DNA from: Cyclobacteriaceae bacterium
GTDB lineage: Bacteria > Bacteroidota > Bacteroidia > Cytophagales > Cyclobacteriaceae
Assembly: GCA_019751475.1 (NCBI GenBank)
Contig: JAIENH010000145.1
Span: 1-10,407 of the forward strand
Reading direction: 5' to 3'
DNA: 10,407 bases
The position numbers were made by a program, and so were the translations under genes. The notes beneath the pieces were generated by a model. It was not told where the DNA came from, ran no database searches, and saw only the letters and a program-made list of their open reading frames with translations. Of the stretch, positions 5,451 to 10,407 are shown in pieces (the stretch's first letter is position 1; every line of letters begins with the position of its first letter).

Positions 5451-6863
5451 CTATTTAAAAATAGCTAATTTTTCGAACTGGTCTGTTACGGTTGCAATAT
5501 TCGGATTGGTGTTTACCTCACCTGCTGGGTAAACAAACCGTCCGGGAATATCATTCGTACGCGTAGCCACGATTGGAGTAACTGGAAGCTTCACTACAGG
5601 GGTAGCTTTTGCCAATCTTCTTACATCGTTGAACGACTCATATTGAGACAGAGAGACCATGTATTTAGTCAAAGCGATCTCATATACAAGAGCATTCTGC
5701 GTAGCAAAATCAGCCGCAACATAATTGTTGTACTTCAAACCTTTTGCCTGGTTGGCTGTACTAATCGTTTTTCCGTTGATGTAACCTGTAGCCAATTCTT
5801 GCCTTACAGAATTCAATGCAGCAATAGCATTAGCTGTTGAGTTCTGCCTTGCATATGACTCAGCCAAGATCAATTGATTCTCATAGTAAGTCAAAATAGG
5901 ATGGGAAGCATCCTGCGCAAAGAAACCATCATCATTCACGTTAGCATCAAGAACACCATCAGTAATCAGACCGAACTGGAAGAAATGGTTGTATAAAGCT
6001 GTATCGTCCGTCTTACTGTTTCTATTGGGAGCCATGAGGCCAGGCAAAACAGCAGGCGAGCTAAAGTTAGTGTCACCTGCACGGGTATTGACAAAGAAGC
6101 TGTAATTCAAGTTTTGATCAATATCCTGGTTGGGTCCATGAGGAATGAGAGCATCACCATCAATTGAGTTAATACCTTGGTTGGCATTAGCTATAGCATT
6201 CGGATAATCACCCAAATGGAGATAGAGCCTTGCCTTTAGTGTGTAGGCCGCTCTCGACCATTTCTTTACATCACCACCAAAGATAATGTCATTGGCACCC
6301 GGATTCAATCCGGTTGGTGCTGCCAAGTTTGCAATGGCTTCGTCCAGTTTTGCCAGTATCAATGTGTAAAGGGTAGCCTGTGGATCATATTTAGGTTTTG
6401 GGAATTTCAGGATGTCAGCGGCTTCGGTGTAAGGAGCATCTCCCCATAAGGAGGTAACCTTCGCCATGATGAGAGCCTCCGCCACCTGGGCAACTCCCTT
6501 ATGCCACGTATCTTTCAGAACATCGGCTTTGGCCTGTACAACCCTTGAATTTCCAATCGTACCGTAATAATCGGCCCAACTAAACGTACTGGCTGATACA
6601 ATGTACTGAGACAGAGCGAGGTGCTGACGGTTTGATCCGGTCATTTGACCTGACCACATGTAGGCAATGCGTGTGTCAGTGTCTTCATGCATTTTTGATA
6701 CACCTATCAATGTACCCGCAAGGCCTGTGCCGAGGGGAACCGAGATTTCGGTTACCGCGTTGGGGTTGGTTTTGATCAGCTTGTTGTCAAAAACATCCTC
6801 GCATGCACTAATCCCGAAGCAGAGCAGAAGGACGATGCTGATCCTTTTTATATTGTTTTTCAT
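5451..6863 (-). CDS. SusD/RagB-like outer-membrane substrate-binding lipoprotein
   Basis: SusD-like lipoproteins cap the extracellular face of a SusC transporter and capture its ligand. The 470-aa product begins with a lipoprotein signal (KNNIKRISIVLLLCFGISAC); the lipidated cysteine should be C21, followed by acidic residues (EDVFDN), as in the surface-export signals of Bacteroidetes lipoproteins. It resembles the SusD-like_2 subgroup (PF12771): LWGDAPYTEA (139-148), KYDPQATLYTLILAKLDEAI (158-177) and the TPR-like segment KWSRAAYTLKARLYLHLGDY (201-220) are recognisable. The end (RFVYPAGEVNTNPN) is also typical. It lies 18 nt downstream of susC in the same direction, so the two are almost certainly co-transcribed. 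The substrate cannot be read from the sequence. A bidirectional terminator follows the stop. Confidence 0.93.
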   Translation of the reverse strand: MKNNIKRISIVLLLCFGISACEDVFDNKLIKTNPNAVTEISVPLGTGLAGTLIGVSKMHEDTDTRIAYMWSGQMTGSNRQHLALSQYIVSASTFSWADYYGTIGNSRVVQAKADVLKDTWHKGVAQVAEALIMAKVTSLWGDAPYTEAADILKFPKPKYDPQATLYTLILAKLDEAIANLAAPTGLNPGANDIIFGGDVKKWSRAAYTLKARLYLHLGDYPNAIANANQGINSIDGDALIPHGPNQDIDQNLNYSFFVNTRAGDTNFSSPAVLPGLMAPNRNSKTDDTALYNHFFQFGLITDGVLDANVNDDGFFAQDASHPILTYYENQLILAESYARQNSTANAIAALNSVRQELATGYINGKTISTANQAKGLKYNNYVAADFATQNALVYEIALTKYMVSLSQYESFNDVRRLAKATPVVKLPVTPIVATRTNDIPGRFVYPAGEVNTNPNIATVTDQFEKLAIFK

Positions 6864-6881
6864 ATATCTGTTCTTTTTTGA

Positions 6882-9800
6882 TTAATAAGTAATACGGACA
6901 GTAAATAAATAAGACTTGGTGCTTGGATTTACAAACCAGTCTTCACCACGGGCTAATGATCCTGCTTGAGTTTGGTTTGATTCCGGATCGACACCTATGT
7001 AATTTGTCCATAGTCCAAGATTTCTACCGGTGAAGTTGAAATCAATTGAAGACAACTTGGTAGCTTTTCTGAAACCGGGTGAATTCAACGTGTAGCTAAA
7101 CGAGATTTGACGAAGGCGAACGAGCGAACCATCAAATACAAATTGCTTCTGTGATGCTCCATCGAAAGCTCCTCCACCTCCACCATTGTACCAAGTCTCA
7201 GTTAACGCTACTGGACCACCGCCAAAATCGCCAATGTTACCTCGGAAAGGAGTACCAGCTGGAATAAGAACACCCGTATTGGTCCTTAAATCAACATTTG
7301 AAACTGTCTCTTTTCCAACCAATGCATGCGTACCATAGTTAAACAAAGCACCGCGGGCACCCGACCAAATTTGATTTCCTTGAACAGCATCAAATAATGC
7401 TTCCAATGTGAAATTTTTGTACGTAAACTTATTATTCAGGCCACCTCTCCATTGTGGATTGGGATCTCCGATTACGCCTGGCTTCGTACCTCCTGAGGGG
7501 AATCCGTTGGCATCAAGAATATACTTGCCAGTGGCTTCATCTTTAAGGAAATCAACATCGTAGAAAACCCCAAAAGGCTTCCCTTCAACCAGCGCTGACT
7601 CATAAGCACCTGGTAGATACTGTGCATCTGAACCAGCCAATGACAGAACCTTATTACGGTTCATTGACACGTTAGCAGTTGCCGTCCAGCGGAAATCGCC
7701 TCGGTTAATAACATTATAGCCTAAGTCAATTTCAAGGCCTTTATTTTCAACCTTTGCAGCGTTTCTCCAGGAACTTGTGTAAGCTGTAGAAGGAGGTGTA
7801 GTCAGCTGTATGATAATGTCGCTGGTCGTATTCGAGTAGAGAGTAACACCCAACGTCAAGTTATCATTAAGGAAACGAAGGTCAGTTCCCACTTCAAGTT
7901 CTGCTTTACGCTCGGGGCCCAACAACTCGTTACCATACGTATATGACCGGCTATAACCACCAGCATACTTGCTGCTGCTACCTACCAAGCCAGAAGCAAA
8001 TCCATCGAAGAAAGACGACAAGCCAAAGGTTGTTTGGGTCAAGTAAGGAATTGGTTGAATACCTACCTCACCATACGCCAAACGCACTTTACCGAAGCTA
8101 AGGAATGATTTATTGTCAATCAACTTTGTAAACTGCCAAGCTAAGGAGGCAGAGGGGAAGAAGAAACTCTTAGCAGCCTTTGGGCCAAACGTAGACGCAC
8201 TTTCATTTCTACCGGTAAGCTCAACATAAAGCATATTAAGTGCTTCAAAATTTACTTGCGCGTAATAGGCATACGTACGAATTAGCGAAGACTCATTAAA
8301 AGCCGACAAGTTTGTGTTCAAGGCATTATTCAAAAGCGGAGGGGCTTCAGGTATAATGAAATTGGTAATAGACGTTACCACTCTCTCACGATAACGACTA
8401 TTGTAGTTCACTCCAATCAAACCTGTAAGAGAGAAATTCTCGTTAAAAACTTTCGATGCTTTTGCGAATAGGTCGTTATTAAACTGGCGCTCGGTAATGT
8501 ATTCCTTTTCCAAACGACCATCAGCATAGTTGGCTGAATAGAGCGGGTAGTTATATACGCGTGTATCAACAAAATTATCAACACCTGAGCGACCGGTAAT
8601 GCTTAGCCATTCGGTTGGATTAATGTTAAGTTCGACATTTCCAATTATACGGTCCACATTCGTTGTGTTTGTGATGTTATTAATGTTCCACAAAGGATTG
8701 GCAAATCCAGGGTTGGCATTAATTCCCAAACGATTTCTATACGAAACGTGACGGCCAGGGAAAGTATTTCCAGAAGGATCCGTGTATGCACCGGTAAAAT
8801 AATTGTTGTTAAAATCAGGAGGCGTACGGAGCATACCTAAAAGCAGACCATCAACGTTATCACCTTGCTGAACGCGGTTTGAATTAACATTAACATAGTT
8901 CGCATTTACTGCAACTCGTAACCACTCAGAAACATTGTTTGAGAGATTAAGTCGCACACTGTTCTTCTTATAATCGCTATTGGTCTTTATAATACCCTGT
9001 TGATCAAGGTTATTAATACCTAAGTAAAAGCTCGACTTCGCATTGCCACCAGAGATGGCAAGTGAGTTATCAACAAAGTGACCATTTCTGAATACATCAT
9101 TCGTATGATCCCAAACATCTTTTGAATTCTTGCCTCCGTGAGGATTAGTTGAGTTTCCAGGAGCAATGTTGTATCGTCTTGTACCATCTGGGAAGGTTAC
9201 GTAACCCAAATAGGCGGGGTCATTAGGATCAGTAATGAAGTTGTCAGCACCACCAGTACGATCTGCAATTTTATCACCCCAAATACGGTTGATGGCGCCA
9301 TTATAAAATCCATTTCTTCCTTGACCATAAGCAGTTTGCAAAGGATGCATTTTGTTAATCACGTCAACTGAAAGTGTGGACTTAAATTCGATGTTCAACT
9401 TTCCACCTGAATCTTTTCCTTTTTTGGTGGTGATCATAATCACACCGTTGGCAGCGCGGGTACCCCAAAGAGCTGCTGCAGAGGCTCCCTTTAGCACCTC
9501 CATGGATGCAATATCTTCTGGATTAAGGTCATTCAAACGTGATTGCTGCATAACAGCATTAGTACCTTCGCTCGAATTACTCATCGGGATACCATCAATA
9601 ACAACCAGAGGCTGCGAGTTACCGTTGATCGTATTTTGTCCACGGATTTGAATGTAAGCGCCTGCTCCAGGGTCACCACCCGAGCGGGTAATTAATACTC
9701 CTGAAGCCTTGCCGGACAAACCAGTCAAAACGCTTGTTTCCCCTGACCTTACTACGGCTGAACCCTGAACATTCGATGAAGCAGAAGCAAACTTATCTTT

Positions 9801-10142
9801 GTCAACTTTTTCACCGAGTGCCGTTACCACAACTTCTGAAAGCTGTTTGACATCGGAAGCCATTGGCAAATCAATTGTGCTTCGGGTGCCAATCTCTTGC
9901 TCGGATGTCTGCATACCGATAAAAGAGAATATCAAGGTACCCCCTGAGCCCGGCACTGTCAAACGATACGTTCCACCAGCATCGGTTACAGTTCCGTTGT
10001 TCGTGCCTTTTAGCACTACGTTGACTCCCGGAATCGGTGAGCCATCATCGCTGCTGGTGACTTTGCCCGTCACTACCCTGTCCTGGGCATGTGATATGAG
10101 CGCGCACAACAGCACCACATAGGTTAGTAAAACTTTCCTCAT
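6882..10142 (-). CDS. SusC/RagA-like TonB-dependent outer-membrane transporter
   Basis: SusC proteins are outer-membrane barrels that import ligands presented by their SusD partner, powered by TonB. The 1086-aa product has a Sec signal peptide (cleavage near A19-Q20) and a carboxypeptidase-regulatory-like domain (about 22-95, with VTGKVTSSDDGSPIPGVNV and GTYRLTVP). A likely TonB-box segment EVVVTALG (103-110) and a plug domain (about 115-240) follow; the plug holds IQIRGQNTINGNSQPLVVID (164-183), the family signature, and GASAAALWGTRAANGVIMIT (219-238). The remaining roughly 840 residues form the barrel and end in the aromatic terminal strand FTVRITY. Length is usual for the family. The ATG at 10140-10142 gives the signal peptide and follows an A-rich leader. 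It is the first gene of a susC-susD pair; no hydrolase or regulator is visible to suggest the ligand. Confidence 0.95.
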   Translation of the reverse strand: MRKVLLTYVVLLCALISHAQDRVVTGKVTSSDDGSPIPGVNVVLKGTNNGTVTDAGGTYRLTVPGSGGTLIFSFIGMQTSEQEIGTRSTIDLPMASDVKQLSEVVVTALGEKVDKDKFASASSNVQGSAVVRSGETSVLTGLSGKASGVLITRSGGDPGAGAYIQIRGQNTINGNSQPLVVIDGIPMSNSSEGTNAVMQQSRLNDLNPEDIASMEVLKGASAAALWGTRAANGVIMITTKKGKDSGGKLNIEFKSTLSVDVINKMHPLQTAYGQGRNGFYNGAINRIWGDKIADRTGGADNFITDPNDPAYLGYVTFPDGTRRYNIAPGNSTNPHGGKNSKDVWDHTNDVFRNGHFVDNSLAISGGNAKSSFYLGINNLDQQGIIKTNSDYKKNSVRLNLSNNVSEWLRVAVNANYVNVNSNRVQQGDNVDGLLLGMLRTPPDFNNNYFTGAYTDPSGNTFPGRHVSYRNRLGINANPGFANPLWNINNITNTTNVDRIIGNVELNINPTEWLSITGRSGVDNFVDTRVYNYPLYSANYADGRLEKEYITERQFNNDLFAKASKVFNENFSLTGLIGVNYNSRYRERVVTSITNFIIPEAPPLLNNALNTNLSAFNESSLIRTYAYYAQVNFEALNMLYVELTGRNESASTFGPKAAKSFFFPSASLAWQFTKLIDNKSFLSFGKVRLAYGEVGIQPIPYLTQTTFGLSSFFDGFASGLVGSSSKYAGGYSRSYTYGNELLGPERKAELEVGTDLRFLNDNLTLGVTLYSNTTSDIIIQLTTPPSTAYTSSWRNAAKVENKGLEIDLGYNVINRGDFRWTATANVSMNRNKVLSLAGSDAQYLPGAYESALVEGKPFGVFYDVDFLKDEATGKYILDANGFPSGGTKPGVIGDPNPQWRGGLNNKFTYKNFTLEALFDAVQGNQIWSGARGALFNYGTHALVGKETVSNVDLRTNTGVLIPAGTPFRGNIGDFGGGPVALTETWYNGGGGGAFDGASQKQFVFDGSLVRLRQISFSYTLNSPGFRKATKLSSIDFNFTGRNLGLWTNYIGVDPESNQTQAGSLARGEDWFVNPSTKSYLFTVRITY

Positions 10143-10407
10143 AATTTTTGGTTTTGGTTAAAAAAAATTTATCCACCTACAAGATAGAGTAATGGAAGTG
10201 TAACCTTCCAATCACAAATCGATAATCTTTAGAAAATATAATATTGTTGAAGTTTCAAAAAAGAAGTGTGAACAGAATTGAATAGCATTACTTTTTGGTT
10301 GGAGAAGTAATCATTTCATTATCCATAGTATTACACTGTTGTCCGACTAAAATATAGAATTGCAAAATAACTATGTTTTCATATGGGACTCGCATGATTT
10401 TTTTAAA
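10143..10407 (-). promoter_or_regulatory. upstream region of the susCD operon with a possible promoter and operator
   Basis: No gene is visible in this A+T-rich 265-bp stretch. On the minus strand a TATCTTG sequence (10180-10186) is a near match to the -7 box, lacking one base. A TTGG about 21 bases upstream could act as the -33 box. Between them lies the inverted repeat TGGAAG-N6-CTTCCA (10193-10210), placed where a regulator could act. The leader contains AACCAAAACCAAAAATTAT just before the ATG. These calls rest on motif resemblance; the rest of the stretch shows nothing clear. Confidence 0.35.

Overview
The window looks like a chromosomal segment of a Bacteroidetes (Bacteroidota) bacterium, probably of the Cytophagales type. 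Three things point there. It has an adjacent SusC/SusD outer-membrane pair. Start codons are preceded by A-rich leaders rather than strong Shine-Dalgarno sequences. Several promoter-like sites match the phylum's TAnnTTTG -7 box. The genus cannot be fixed from the sequence alone.

Layout from left to right. (1) Bases 1-2410 hold a molybdenum-cofactor (Moco) block: the 3' end of moaE (+), a small unrecognised 45-aa membrane-protein ORF (-), moaC (-) and moeA (+). moaC and moeA diverge from a 32-bp gap. (2) Bases 2412-3259 hold a toxin-antitoxin operon read on the minus strand, higB (toxin) then higA (antitoxin). higB is interrupted near its 3' end by a 162-bp element with 17-bp terminal inverted repeats and an imperfect 6-bp target duplication. 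(3) ffh (+), the signal recognition particle GTPase, starts divergently from higB and ends at a strong terminator. (4) A small secreted DUF2911-family protein (+) follows. (5) A long minus-strand susC-susD operon fills 5451-10142. It converges on the DUF2911 gene at a bidirectional terminator.

How the genes relate. MoaC makes cyclic pyranopterin monophosphate, MoaE is the catalytic half of molybdopterin synthase, and MoeA inserts molybdate, so three separate steps of one pathway are present. Ffh is housekeeping and unrelated to its neighbours. The SusC-like TonB-dependent transporter and its SusD-like lipoprotein should form one uptake complex, but no hydrolase or regulator in the window reveals the substrate.

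The most notable observation is the short element in higB. Removing it with one copy of the duplication restores a 97-codon toxin ending 5 nt before higA. In the present sequence the toxin loses its last 6 residues, gains a 42-residue tail encoded by the element, and its stop lies 65 nt from the antitoxin start. I see no CRISPR array, rRNA, tRNA, integron, transposase gene or wholly unknown multigene system.
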